NCBI GenBank assembly: GCA_043802925.1
Contig: JAZDKP010000064.1
Location: 1-26,353, forward strand
Direction: 5' to 3'
Length of the DNA stretch: 26,353 nt
Source of the DNA: JAZDKP01 sp043802925
Lineage (GTDB): Bacteria > Fibrobacterota > OXYB2-FULL-49-7 > JAEUSG01
Position numbers and translations under genes: made by a program
In this document: one piece after another, positions 7,537-15,766 of the stretch
Layout: each line of letters starts with the position of its first letter
Position numbering within the stretch: the stretch's first letter is position 1
The notes under the pieces: model-generated
The model's database searches: none
What the model was told of the DNA's origin: nothing
What the model saw: only the letters and a program-made list of their open reading frames with translations

Positions 7537-9043
7537 TGACGCGCGCCTCATCAATGTCACGTCCCTCAATATCGTCGGGAGCCTGTACAACGCCGTGGCC
7601 GGCGACACGCTCCTCCTGGCCACGGATACCTTCAACTTTCCCCTTGTTTCGCCCGCACATGACGGGACATTGGATTCGCCTATCGTTGTCCAGGGCGCCG
7701 GCACGACCCAGACCTGTATCTACGGCTGTGGTTCCGGCTCATGCGAAGGATTCGTCTGGTATCCGAAGCACTGGATCTGGGAGAACATCCATTTCAAGGG
7801 CGACGGAACCAACAACCATCTTTTCCACCTCGGTCCCGGCGCCAGGGGTTACGTGACCTGGCGCAACTGCCATTTCTCAGGCGTGGCGGACAAAGCCATC
7901 AAAGTGGATTTTTCAGCTTACAGCGGCCCCACCCATGTCTGGCCCGATTATCTTCTTTTGGAAAACTGCACCATGAATGTCCAGAAGGGTGGCCTCATGA
8001 ATAACGACGGCGGCGATTTCCTCACCTGCCGCGGTAACGTGACCTACGGGTTCGACAGCAATCCCAACGTGCTGTACGTGTATTTCTCCAAGGGCGGCCT
8101 GGCTTACTCTATGTTTGAAAACAACGTGCTCTGGGGCGGTGACATCGGCCCCTTGAGCTTTGGCGGGGGCAGCATGTCCGTGCCCGGAACCTATTTCCGC
8201 CACGATTCCGACCTGGCCGTTCCACTTTCCATCCCCTTCAAGACCTGTGAATTATGGCGTTCCGTCATCCGTAACAACGTGGTCATCAACGGCGCGGCGG
8301 GGGTGGCCGTTTCCAACGTTTACGACTGTGAAATCTACAACAATACCTTCATCAATTGCGGCTATGCGCTCCGGTGCCAGAACCACCACTCCACCGGGCC
8401 CAAGAGCTTCAAATTCTACAATAACCTTTTGGTGAGTTGCGGCGCTTTTTCCAACGCCTCGGGCTGGACCATCGATACCGCCAAAAACCTCTGGACCACG
8501 CAAACGCCCTCCAACCTTTTTGTCAGCTGGTCCGCCGTTGAGCCGGGCGCTTCCAACGATTACCACATCAAGACCGCCATGACCGGGACCGTGGGCGCCG
8601 GCATTGCACCCTACGCGCATTCCACCTGGCCCGAATTCAACGACCTGCTGTCCGCGTCTTTCTACGACCTCTACGGCACAGTCCGCGGTGTTGCGCCCCG
8701 AATCGGCGCGGCGGAAGTCACGGGCGGATCCTCGGTTGAAGGGTACGGTGAAGGCGCGGTTGAGGACGGCGTTGACTTGGACGTGGTTCCGAACCCCGCG
8801 AATCCGGCGACAGAGCTTCAACTCACCCTGGACAAACGTCTGCGGCTCGTTGATGCAGGCATATATGACATCCGCGGCCGGCACGTGCGTTCGCTGTATT
8901 ACGGGCCCATGGAAAAAGGGGCGCAGGCTCTGCGCTGGGACGGGCGGAACCACTTCAACCAGCTGATGGCCTCGGGGACTTACCTGTTCCGCGTCAGCCT
9001 GGGAAAAGAGATCTTGTATAAAAAGTTTGAGCTGGTGCGCTGA
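7493..9043 (+). CDS. secreted beta-helix protein with C-terminal sorting-like domain, array copy 2
   Basis: The reading frame is open far upstream into copy 1, but the ATG at 7493 gives a clear signal peptide (MKKLVVLLLLSAVIADA) and a G-rich Shine-Dalgarno, for a 516-residue protein. Architecture equals copy 1: beta-helix body with the YGCGSGSCEG cysteine pair, WRNCHFSGVADKAIKVD, the copy 1/2-specific block GGGSMSVPGTYFRHDSDL, then a C-terminal sorting-like domain (VVPNPANPATELQL, IYDIRGRHVRSLYYG, LRWDGRNHFN). It differs from copy 1 by scattered substitutions with long identical DNA tracts, indicating recent duplication or gene conversion. Probably secreted; substrate unknown. Confidence 0.85.
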   Translation: MKKLVVLLLLSAVIADARLINVTSLNIVGSLYNAVAGDTLLLATDTFNFPLVSPAHDGTLDSPIVVQGAGTTQTCIYGCGSGSCEGFVWYPKHWIWENIHFKGDGTNNHLFHLGPGARGYVTWRNCHFSGVADKAIKVDFSAYSGPTHVWPDYLLLENCTMNVQKGGLMNNDGGDFLTCRGNVTYGFDSNPNVLYVYFSKGGLAYSMFENNVLWGGDIGPLSFGGGSMSVPGTYFRHDSDLAVPLSIPFKTCELWRSVIRNNVVINGAAGVAVSNVYDCEIYNNTFINCGYALRCQNHHSTGPKSFKFYNNLLVSCGAFSNASGWTIDTAKNLWTTQTPSNLFVSWSAVEPGASNDYHIKTAMTGTVGAGIAPYAHSTWPEFNDLLSASFYDLYGTVRGVAPRIGAAEVTGGSSVEGYGEGAVEDGVDLDVVPNPANPATELQLTLDKRLRLVDAGIYDIRGRHVRSLYYGPMEKGAQALRWDGRNHFNQLMASGTYLFRVSLGKEILYKKFELVR

Positions 9044-9154
9044 AGCGGATTTCTTTCTTGCCAGCCCCAGCCGGTGTAACCTATATAATAGGCGATAAAA
9101 AGGGGGATTCATGAACAAACTTGTTGTATTACTGCTTCTTTCCGCGGTCATCGC
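9025..9154 (+). repeat. duplicated gene-junction segment, copy B
   Basis: This is the counterpart of 7407-7536, also 130 bases, spanning the end of copy 2, a 67-base intergenic gap and the signal-peptide codons of copy 3. The first 19 bases and most of the gap are the same as in copy A, with small compensating indels. Confidence 0.8.
9058..9087 (+). promoter_or_regulatory. candidate promoter before array copy 3
   Basis: TTGCCA (9058-9063) and TATATA (9082-9087), 18 bases apart, repeat the arrangement upstream of copy 2. A run of five G (9102-9106) forms the Shine-Dalgarno region before the ATG at 9111. Confidence 0.4.
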
Positions 9155-10688
9155 GGGCGCCCGCCATCTTGATGTCACGACGTCAACCTGGAGCACCCGG
9201 CTTTCCGCCGCCGTGGCCGGGGACACCCTGCACCTGGCCGACGGAACCTATTCCATCATTTCGCCCTCCCAGGACGGCACGCTGAGCGCGCCCATCGTGG
9301 TGCAGGGGACCAGCAAGACCACGACCATCATCGCCGGGGGCGGGGAGGGCTTTGTCTGGTATCCTAAGCACTGGGTGTGGGAAAACATCTGGTTCCGAGG
9401 GGACGGTGGCAACGACCACCTCTTTCACCTCAAACAGAACACCAAAGGGTATTTGACATGGCGTAACTGCCATTTTTCAGGCGTGGCCGACAAAGTGGTT
9501 AAAATCGATCAGGGCGATTATAACGGCCCGTCCATATACTTTGCCGATTATGTATTGATGGAAAACTGCACTGTTGACGTCGGCGGCGGCGGCCTCATGA
9601 ACAATGATGGCTCCGACTTCCTCACCTGCCGCGGCAACTACACGTATCATTATGTCACCGGGACCGGCGGCCCCATTTATATCTATTTCACCAAGGGCGG
9701 AAACGCCTACACCGTCTTCGAAAACAACATCGATAATGGCGGTGTCATGATTTTCAGCTTTGGCGGCGGTACCATGTACACTCCATACTATAGCAAATGG
9801 CGGCACGACGACGAAACCTGGGGCGCGGTCAATACCCCCAAACCCGGGACAACCGGGAACTATGGCTACAAGGAGGTCGAAACCTACCGCTCCATCTGCC
9901 GCAACAATATCGTCATCGGGGCGAGCATGAGCGCCTTTGCGTCGCAGGCGACCATCGATTGCGAATTTTATAATAATACGGTTATCAACTGCGTGGCCAC
10001 GCTTGCCAAGGAGTTTCAAAACGGCCGGGCGACCCGCCTGAGGCTTTACAACAATCTTACCATCAACGGCGGCGACGACCTCCAGCTTGCCTACGGCGGG
10101 TATTCCGACGGGGACATCTGCATCGCGGAACACAACAAGGCCCTGGGGACGCGGACGCTTTCCGACATCTTCGTTTCCGTCAACACGTCCAATTATTCCT
10201 TAAGCGACTGGCATCTCAAGTCCGCGGCCATTGCCACGCAAATCGGCACGGGCATCGCGCCCTACGACCATCCCACCTGGCCCGCCTATTATTCCCTCCT
10301 CGGCTCAGGGAACTACGATTTTTACGGTGCGCAGCATTCCAACCCGCCCATCCTTGGCGCCACCCAGCTTGCGGGCACCGGCATCGAAGAAAACGCCGTT
10401 TCCGCAGGTGACCTGTCCATTGTGGACGTCATGCCAAATCCCGCCACCCCCGCGACCGCCTTGCGCCTTTCACTCGCGTTGGACCGGCCGATTGTCGACA
10501 TCCTGGTCTGTGACGTGCGCGGCAAGCATGTGCGTTCGCTGTATTACGGTCCCATGGAGGCGGGGCAGCGGAATGTCGCGTGGGATGGCCGTGACCATTT
10601 CAACCGTCTCATGGCTTCGGGCACCTATTTTTTCCGGGTCAGCCTGGGGCACGACGTGCTGATGAAAAAATTCCAGCTGGTGCGTTAA
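9111..10688 (+). CDS. secreted beta-helix protein with C-terminal sorting-like domain, array copy 3 (mosaic)
   Basis: The 525-residue protein has a signal peptide (MNKLVVLLLLSAVIAGA) almost identical to that of copy 2, while the middle and later body follow copy 4: FSFGGGTMYTP, KWRHDDETWGAV, TPKPGT-GNYGYKEVETYRS and NGRATRLRLYNN. The beta-helix is therefore of the second subtype. It lacks the GCGxGSC segment found in the other three copies (IIAGGGEGFVW instead). The C terminus (VMPNPATPATALRL, VCDVRGKHVRSLYYG, VAWDGRDHFN, ASGTYFFRVSLG) is the same sorting-like domain. A 60-base block (10226-10285) is identical to 11849-11908 in copy 4. Function of the helix is unknown; likely exported. Confidence 0.85.
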   Translation: MNKLVVLLLLSAVIAGARHLDVTTSTWSTRLSAAVAGDTLHLADGTYSIISPSQDGTLSAPIVVQGTSKTTTIIAGGGEGFVWYPKHWVWENIWFRGDGGNDHLFHLKQNTKGYLTWRNCHFSGVADKVVKIDQGDYNGPSIYFADYVLMENCTVDVGGGGLMNNDGSDFLTCRGNYTYHYVTGTGGPIYIYFTKGGNAYTVFENNIDNGGVMIFSFGGGTMYTPYYSKWRHDDETWGAVNTPKPGTTGNYGYKEVETYRSICRNNIVIGASMSAFASQATIDCEFYNNTVINCVATLAKEFQNGRATRLRLYNNLTINGGDDLQLAYGGYSDGDICIAEHNKALGTRTLSDIFVSVNTSNYSLSDWHLKSAAIATQIGTGIAPYDHPTWPAYYSLLGSGNYDFYGAQHSNPPILGATQLAGTGIEENAVSAGDLSIVDVMPNPATPATALRLSLALDRPIVDILVCDVRGKHVRSLYYGPMEAGQRNVAWDGRDHFNRLMASGTYFFRVSLGHDVLMKKFQLVR

Positions 10689-10724
10689 AAGCCGGATAGT
10701 TTTAATTGTAAAAAGGGGAAAACG

Positions 10725-12308
10725 ATGAGGGTTTTATGCATCATACTGATCATCGTTGCGGCGGCGGGCGCGCGTCGTGTCGATGTTGTTCCGGCCAACT
10801 TTGGCGCCAAGCTTACCGGCGCCGTGGCCGGCGATACGCTGCTCCTGGCCGCGGGCACCTATGGATTCGCGAACATGCCCTCGACCCAAGGCACGCTTTC
10901 CGATCCGATTGTGGTGATGGGGGTCAATAAGAGCACCACCATCATCTACGGCTGCGGATACGGCAGTTGCGAGGGCTTTTTGTTTACCGGGAAACATTGG
11001 ATTTTTGAGAACCTCACATTTCAAGGCGACGGCTCCAACAACCATCTTTTCCACGTGACCGGGCAGGCGGGAGGCTACATCACCTGGCGCAACTGCCATT
11101 TTTCCGGGGTGGCCGACAAGGCCATCAAGATTGACCATTCCTATTATACCGGTCCTCAGGTTGTGTTTCCGGATTACGTGCTGTTGGAAAACTGCTCCAT
11201 GGAACTCGGGGGCGGCGGCCTCATGAACAACGACGGCTCCGATTTCCTCACCTGCCGCGGCAACTACACCTACGGATATGTCACCGGAACCGGGGGGCCC
11301 ATTTACGTTTATTTCACCAAAGGAGGAAACGCCTACACCGTCTTCGAGAACAACGTCAGCAGCAGCGGGGTCAATATTTTCAGCTTCGGCGGAGGCACCA
11401 TGTACACTCCGTGGACCCAGTGGCGGCACGATGAAGAGACCTGGGGGGCCACCCATACCCCCAAACCCGGGACTTCCGGAAACTACGGCTACAAGGAAGT
11501 CGAAACCTACCGTTCCATCTGCCGCAATAACATCATTATCGGAGCGAGTTCGAGCGCCTTTGCGTCACAGGCGGTCATTGACTGCGAATTTTACAATAAC
11601 ACACTTATCAACTGCGCGACCTCTCTTGGCAAGCAGTTTCAAAACGGCCGGGCGACCCGCCTGAGGTTTTACAATAACCTTACCATCAACGGCGGCGACG
11701 ACCTCATGGTCGCCTATGACGGTTTTTCCGACGGAATCATCTGCATTGCGGAAAACAACGTGGCCCTGGGGACGCGGACGCTCTCCGACATTTTCGTCTC
11801 CGTCAATACGTCCAATTATTCCTTAAGCGACTGGCGCCTCAAGTCCGAGGCCATTGCCACGCAAATCGGCACGGGCATCGCGCCCTACGACCATCCCACC
11901 TGGCCCGCTTATTACTCCCTCCTCGGTCCAGGGAATTACGATTTCCATGGCGTGTTGCGTTCAACCCCGCCCCGCATTGGCGCCACCCAGGTCACGGGCG
12001 TCGGCATTGAGGAAAATGCCATTTCCGCCAGCGGGGCGTTTCTTGATGTCACGCCTAATCCGGCCCATCCGACGGCAAACCTGCGCCTTTCGTTCGTATC
12101 GGACATGCCCCTGGTCGACATTCTGGTATGCGACATCCGCGGCCGGCATGTCCGGACGCTCTATTACGGGCCCATGGACCGGGGCGCCCATAACGTTGCC
12201 TGGGACGGGCGTGACCATTCCAGCCGGCTCCTGCCGGCGGGTACCTATTTTTTCCGGGTCAGCCTGGGCCACGATGTGCGGGTCAAAAAGTTCCAGTGGG
12301 TGCATTGA
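10725..12308 (+). CDS. secreted beta-helix protein with C-terminal sorting-like domain, array copy 4
   Basis: The 527-residue protein has a distinct signal peptide (MRVLCIILIIVAAAGA), the YGCGYGSCEG cysteine pair, the shared WRNCHFSGVADKAIKID block and the subtype-two body (FSFGGGTMYTPWTQWRHD, NYGYKEVETYRSICRNN). It ends with the sorting-like domain (VTPNPAHPTANLRL, VCDIRGRHVRTLYYG, VAWDGRDHSS, GTYFFRVSLG). Only 36 bases separate it from copy 3, with no promoter as good as those before copies 2 and 3, so copies 3 and 4 are probably co-transcribed. The Shine-Dalgarno contains GGGG (10715-10718). The 117 bases that follow, up to accD, are AT-rich and show no convincing terminator. Confidence 0.85.
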   Translation: MRVLCIILIIVAAAGARRVDVVPANFGAKLTGAVAGDTLLLAAGTYGFANMPSTQGTLSDPIVVMGVNKSTTIIYGCGYGSCEGFLFTGKHWIFENLTFQGDGSNNHLFHVTGQAGGYITWRNCHFSGVADKAIKIDHSYYTGPQVVFPDYVLLENCSMELGGGGLMNNDGSDFLTCRGNYTYGYVTGTGGPIYVYFTKGGNAYTVFENNVSSSGVNIFSFGGGTMYTPWTQWRHDEETWGATHTPKPGTSGNYGYKEVETYRSICRNNIIIGASSSAFASQAVIDCEFYNNTLINCATSLGKQFQNGRATRLRFYNNLTINGGDDLMVAYDGFSDGIICIAENNVALGTRTLSDIFVSVNTSNYSLSDWRLKSEAIATQIGTGIAPYDHPTWPAYYSLLGPGNYDFHGVLRSTPPRIGATQVTGVGIEENAISASGAFLDVTPNPAHPTANLRLSFVSDMPLVDILVCDIRGRHVRTLYYGPMDRGAHNVAWDGRDHSSRLLPAGTYFFRVSLGHDVRVKKFQWVH

Positions 12309-12425
12309 TGTCCGGTTTTTAACAGTATTCATTTAGAACGGCGTGGTTCTGTAAAGGCCGCCCCTTTCTGATGAATTTATTTATATTTAATGTTGTTCAT
12401 GTCATAAACCAAACCCGGGAGTCCT

Positions 12426-13355
12426 ATGGAATGGTTTAAAAAATCAAAAAGCGGTATCAGCAACACCAATAAGAAAGAAATCAAGGACAACCTCTGGATC
12501 AAGTGCGAGGGCTGCTCCGAGATTATCTACCGCAAGGAACTTGAGCGCCTGCTCTGGATTTGTCCGGGTTGCAAAACCCATTTTCGAATCAATTCGCGCA
12601 TTTACCGAGAAATACTGCTCGATGAAGGCTCCTTTGAGGAAATGGACGCGGGCATGGTTTCCGTGGACGCCCTTGAGTTCAAGGACAAAAAGTCCTACGC
12701 GGACCGTATCGTCGAATACCGCAAAAAGTCGGGTCTGAACGACGCGGTGGTCACGGGCGTGGGCGCCATTGACCGTCGCCGTGTGGCGCTTGCCATCATG
12801 GACTTCGCGTACATGGGCGGCTCCATGGGTTCCGTGGTCGGCGAAAAAATTACGCGCGTCATCGTTCGCGCCACGCGCGAAGGGTTGCCGGTCCTCATCA
12901 TCTCCTCGTCGGGCGGCGCGCGCATGCAGGAGGGGGCCTATTCCCTCATGCAAATGGCCAAGACCAGCGCGGCCCTCGCCCTCCTCGCCGAAAAGAAACT
13001 CCCCTACATTTCCGTACTCACGCACCCGACCACGGGTGGCACCACGGCCAGCTTTGCCATGCTCGGAGACGTCATCATTGCCGAACCGGGTGCATTGATA
13101 GGGTTCGCGGGCCCGCGTGTCATTCGCGAGACCATCCGGCAGGAGCTTCCCCCGGGTTTTCAGCGCGCCGAGTTTTTACTGGAACACGGGTTTGTGGACT
13201 GCATCATCGGCCGCAACGAACTGAAGGAAACGCTTTCACGCCTATTCACCCATTTCATGGGGCCGGTCAAGCTTGATCGGGTCAAGAGCGACCTTTACAT
13301 TGACGCGGACGGGAACCTCAAGAACCAGTACCAGGACCTTCCGAACAACCGGTAG
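12426..13355 (+). CDS. accD: acetyl-CoA carboxylase carboxyltransferase, beta subunit
   Basis: The 309-residue product has the AccD N-terminal zinc ribbon with C27, C30, C46 and C49 (CEGC ... CPGC), followed by the crotonase-like carboxyltransferase domain containing MGGSMGSVVGEKITR, SSSGGARMQEGAYSLMQM and the PTTGGTTASFAMLGD and GFAGPRVI oxyanion-hole segments. Together with AccA it transfers the carboxyl group from biotin to acetyl-CoA, forming malonyl-CoA for fatty acid synthesis. accA is not in this window. Length and start (ATG with a weak upstream GGGAG) are normal. Its last 38 bases overlap the 3' end of the convergent CPBP gene. Confidence 0.97.
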   Translation: MEWFKKSKSGISNTNKKEIKDNLWIKCEGCSEIIYRKELERLLWICPGCKTHFRINSRIYREILLDEGSFEEMDAGMVSVDALEFKDKKSYADRIVEYRKKSGLNDAVVTGVGAIDRRRVALAIMDFAYMGGSMGSVVGEKITRVIVRATREGLPVLIISSSGGARMQEGAYSLMQMAKTSAALALLAEKKLPYISVLTHPTTGGTTASFAMLGDVIIAEPGALIGFAGPRVIRETIRQELPPGFQRAEFLLEHGFVDCIIGRNELKETLSRLFTHFMGPVKLDRVKSDLYIDADGNLKNQYQDLPNNR

Positions 13356-14268
13356 CCCGCGTACGGCCGAACACCAGCGGCTGCTTTGCGAAATAACGGT
13401 CATAGACCGCGAGGAGCGCGTTCAGCGCCAGCAGCCCGGCCATTCCCGTCCATCCCGTCAGCCCCACGGTCAGGTCATTTCCCCCTTTTGACACCAGCAG
13501 AGGCAGCGCCACCGCGGCGTTGAACGCACCGTGCAGGAGACTCGGTGCAATCACTGACTTCGCCTGTATACGCACATACAGTAAAAGGGGCGACAGCAGA
13601 AGCGTCACCCCCACCATCATAAAGACCCCGGCGCGCGAATGGTCCGGATAGTTGTGGCCCATCAGGATAAGCGGCATGTGCCATATTCCCCAGAGGAGAC
13701 CGGTCGTGAGCGAGGCCTTTACAAATCCAAGGGGTTCCAGGTGGCGCCAGAGAAACCCGCGCCAGCCCGCTTCTTCGCCGAATGCGGCAAGCGCGTTGAC
13801 CGTGGCGCCGGCAATGAGTGCCTGCGCCAGGGTGAGCAGCACGGGATGCATGGGCAGAGACGCGAGTTGTGCGCGGGCCGTTTCCAGCTGCTCCGGGGTC
13901 ATGTGGCCGGCAAAACGGTCCAGGAGCGCGGTACGTTCCGCGGAGAAACCGATGCCTGGCAGGAGGAGGCTTGCTAAGAGGGCGAGTGCGGCCGCGGCAA
14001 AGGGGAGGGCCCAGGCGATCACGAACCATTTGTTGAATTTGAAGGAAATACCCAGCGTTTCTCCAAGGCCGTTGCGCGAAAGGGCGCGATGGAGCACAAC
14101 CGAGGAGACCAGCGGGAGGTACATGTACATCAGGACCGCGACGTAGGCCGCGGGCGTATTCCACTGATAACCGAGCCCGCGAAAGGTGAAAATCAGAAGC
14201 CAGCTTAAAAAGAAGGTCAGGCCGGTAAAACCCGAGACCGGGTGGCGGCTCAGCCATTTCATGATCAT
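13318..14268 (-). CDS. CPBP-family intramembrane metalloprotease
   Basis: The protein is about 316 residues with many hydrophobic segments. It carries the three CPBP (CAAX protease and bacteriocin-processing) motifs: EEAGWRG (E165, E166, R170), H197 in GLLWGIWHMP, and H246 in SLLHGAFNA. These residues form the membrane-embedded metal site of Rce1-like proteases. The substrate cannot be told. The frame is open to a TTG at 14301, but that has no Shine-Dalgarno; I chose the ATG at 14268 (14262 is also possible), just before the first membrane segment. It converges on accD with a 38-base 3' overlap. Confidence 0.85.
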   Translation of the reverse strand: MIMKWLSRHPVSGFTGLTFFLSWLLIFTFRGLGYQWNTPAAYVAVLMYMYLPLVSSVVLHRALSRNGLGETLGISFKFNKWFVIAWALPFAAAALALLASLLLPGIGFSAERTALLDRFAGHMTPEQLETARAQLASLPMHPVLLTLAQALIAGATVNALAAFGEEAGWRGFLWRHLEPLGFVKASLTTGLLWGIWHMPLILMGHNYPDHSRAGVFMMVGVTLLLSPLLLYVRIQAKSVIAPSLLHGAFNAAVALPLLVSKGGNDLTVGLTGWTGMAGLLALNALLAVYDRYFAKQPLVFGRTRATGCSEGPGTGS

Positions 14269-14391
14269 GTTATCCGTTCTATGATTATCATTGTTAATCA
14301 AATTTAAGCTTTTTTCTGATTTTTAGTCAAAGGATAATTTTCAATGGCAAATCAGACAGAAAGAGGATATATTAGAATATAGGATGCGGGT

Positions 14392-15624
14392 ATGAAGAAT
14401 ATCATTAAAAGCGTCATATTACTCCTGATGGCCGTTGCGATTCTTGCGGCCCAGGACAACTATAAGTTCAGCAGCGGCGAGGGGTTGGCGTTTTGCTATA
14501 ACGCCAATACGCACAATAAGGGCGATCTCTGGCTCAACGCCTTTGGCCGTGCTTTCTATTGGGACAACCCGGATCCGATCAAAGGGGGCTTCCCCCTCAA
14601 AATTTTCCCATCCGGCAGCGTGGATTACGGCATCTTACCTTATTGGGACGCCACTTTTTCCATGGAATTGCTCAGTTACGGCTTTCAAACACCGGGCAAT
14701 GCCTGCTTAAAGACCAAGGTCACTCTCCCAAACAACAACAAACTCCGGCTTTTCGGATGCGCCCTGTCCGCGGCTTATAAGTATAGTTTTGTCAATGAAT
14801 ACGCCTCTATTGGCGGTTACCGCAACAGCGTGGTCGGCTTTTATGCCGAGGGGCTCATGATGTCCGGAAGTTCCTTCGAATGGCGCGCCATCGCGGATGT
14901 TGACTTCATCCGCTGGCGGTCGTTCCTTCCCCTTAAATACTATTTGAACGTGGGCTACCGTTTTTCCATGGCCGATATCCCCGGGTCCGCTATTGTAAAT
15001 TCGAGTGTGGCCCTGCCCGAACCGCTCAGCTATGGCCAGTACCTCCTGTTCGCGGGTATTGAGTACAAGGGGCTGGGCACTGACTTCTTCCTTGAATTTC
15101 ACATGGAAATCCTGAACAGTTTCAAACACGAACAGAACATTGTCTTTTTCGCGAACAAGCAGAATTACAAGATTTTCCCCTATTACTTTTCGGAAAACCC
15201 AATGTACCTGACCCCCGGGATCCGTATCAAATATGCCAATGGCCTGACGCTTATGGCAGCCCTGCCGATTACTCTGTCCAGTGAAGCGGGGATTCCCACG
15301 GGCCCGGCCCCGCCGTCCGTGCGCGACATCCCGCGCGTGCAGGGACTGCCCTGGTCCGATGGCTTTTCGCCTTTTTACCCGGACTGGAAACTGGTCGGGA
15401 AAATCAGCTTCCCGCTGCATTTTACAATGAGCAACTCAGAGACCATCCGCAAATTCCTGCTCATGAAAAACCGGGGTCAAAAGCAGACCATGGACATCGA
15501 TGAGTCCATCGACAAGAAGGACAAGGGCAAAGGCAAGGACGCTGAAAAAACTGACGAAGAGAAGATGAAAGAAGACATCGAGAAGCGCAAAAAAGAACTG
15601 ATGAACGAAAAACTGCTCGAATAG
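14392..15624 (+). CDS. secreted protein, probable outer-membrane beta-barrel with charged C-terminal tail
   Basis: I do not recognise a specific family. The 410-residue protein starts with a signal peptide (MKNIIKSVILLLMAVAILAA). The next roughly 335 residues alternate short aromatic/hydrophobic strands and polar turns (ALSAAYKYSFV, YYLNVGYRFSM, LLFAGIEYKG, LTPGIRIKYANGLTLMAAL, KLVGKISFPLHFTM), the look of a transmembrane beta-barrel. The last 50 or so residues are almost all K, D and E (IDKKDKGKGKDAEKTDEEK) and probably form a soluble charged helix. Such a tail after a barrel is odd. The gene stands alone between a divergent CPBP gene and a strong terminator, so it is probably monocistronic. 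Transport, structural or secretion-related roles are all open. Confidence 0.65.
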   Translation: MKNIIKSVILLLMAVAILAAQDNYKFSSGEGLAFCYNANTHNKGDLWLNAFGRAFYWDNPDPIKGGFPLKIFPSGSVDYGILPYWDATFSMELLSYGFQTPGNACLKTKVTLPNNNKLRLFGCALSAAYKYSFVNEYASIGGYRNSVVGFYAEGLMMSGSSFEWRAIADVDFIRWRSFLPLKYYLNVGYRFSMADIPGSAIVNSSVALPEPLSYGQYLLFAGIEYKGLGTDFFLEFHMEILNSFKHEQNIVFFANKQNYKIFPYYFSENPMYLTPGIRIKYANGLTLMAALPITLSSEAGIPTGPAPPSVRDIPRVQGLPWSDGFSPFYPDWKLVGKISFPLHFTMSNSETIRKFLLMKNRGQKQTMDIDESIDKKDKGKGKDAEKTDEEKMKEDIEKRKKELMNEKLLE

Positions 15625-15654
15625 CCGTGATCACGACATTGAACGCCCGCTCCT

Positions 15655-15694
15655 GGCCCCTTTCCCGTTTACGGGAGAGGGGCTTGTTTGTTTT
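15655..15694 (+). terminator. Rho-independent terminator
   Basis: GGCCCCTTTCCCG (15655-15667) pairs with CGGGAGAGGGGCT (15672-15684) around a TTTA loop, giving a stem of about 13 bp with two G-U pairs, followed by the T-rich tract TGTTTGTTTT. It ends transcription of the beta-barrel gene and separates it from the glycan operon. Confidence 0.85.
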
Positions 15695-15745
15695 CCGGAT
15701 AGCGCTTTATTTGGATTAAGTGGTTATGGAATAACAATATTATAT

Positions 15746-15751
15746 TATAAT
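15746..15751 (+). promoter_or_regulatory. candidate -10 box of the glycan operon
   Basis: A perfect TATAAT lies 31 bases before the epimerase ATG in an AT-rich stretch just after the terminator. The best upstream partner, TTATGG (15724-15729, 16-base spacing), is a poor -35, so only the -10 box is offered. Confidence 0.35.
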
Positions 15752-15766
15752 TGAATTAGAAAAAAA

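Noticed and set aside
5878..12308. Array considered as a mobile element or a CRISPR-like repeat
   Set aside because: Repeats are 1.6-kb coding units with diverged sequence; there is no transposase, terminal inverted repeat or short repeat-spacer pattern.
12309..12425. Small inverted repeat AGAAC/GTTCT before accD as a terminator
   Set aside because: The stem is only five bases with no following T tract, so it is not convincing.
14269..14301. TTG start for the CPBP protease at 14301
   Set aside because: No Shine-Dalgarno precedes it and the added residues (N, D, H, R, T rich) do not look like part of the membrane protein; the ATG at 14268 is a better start.
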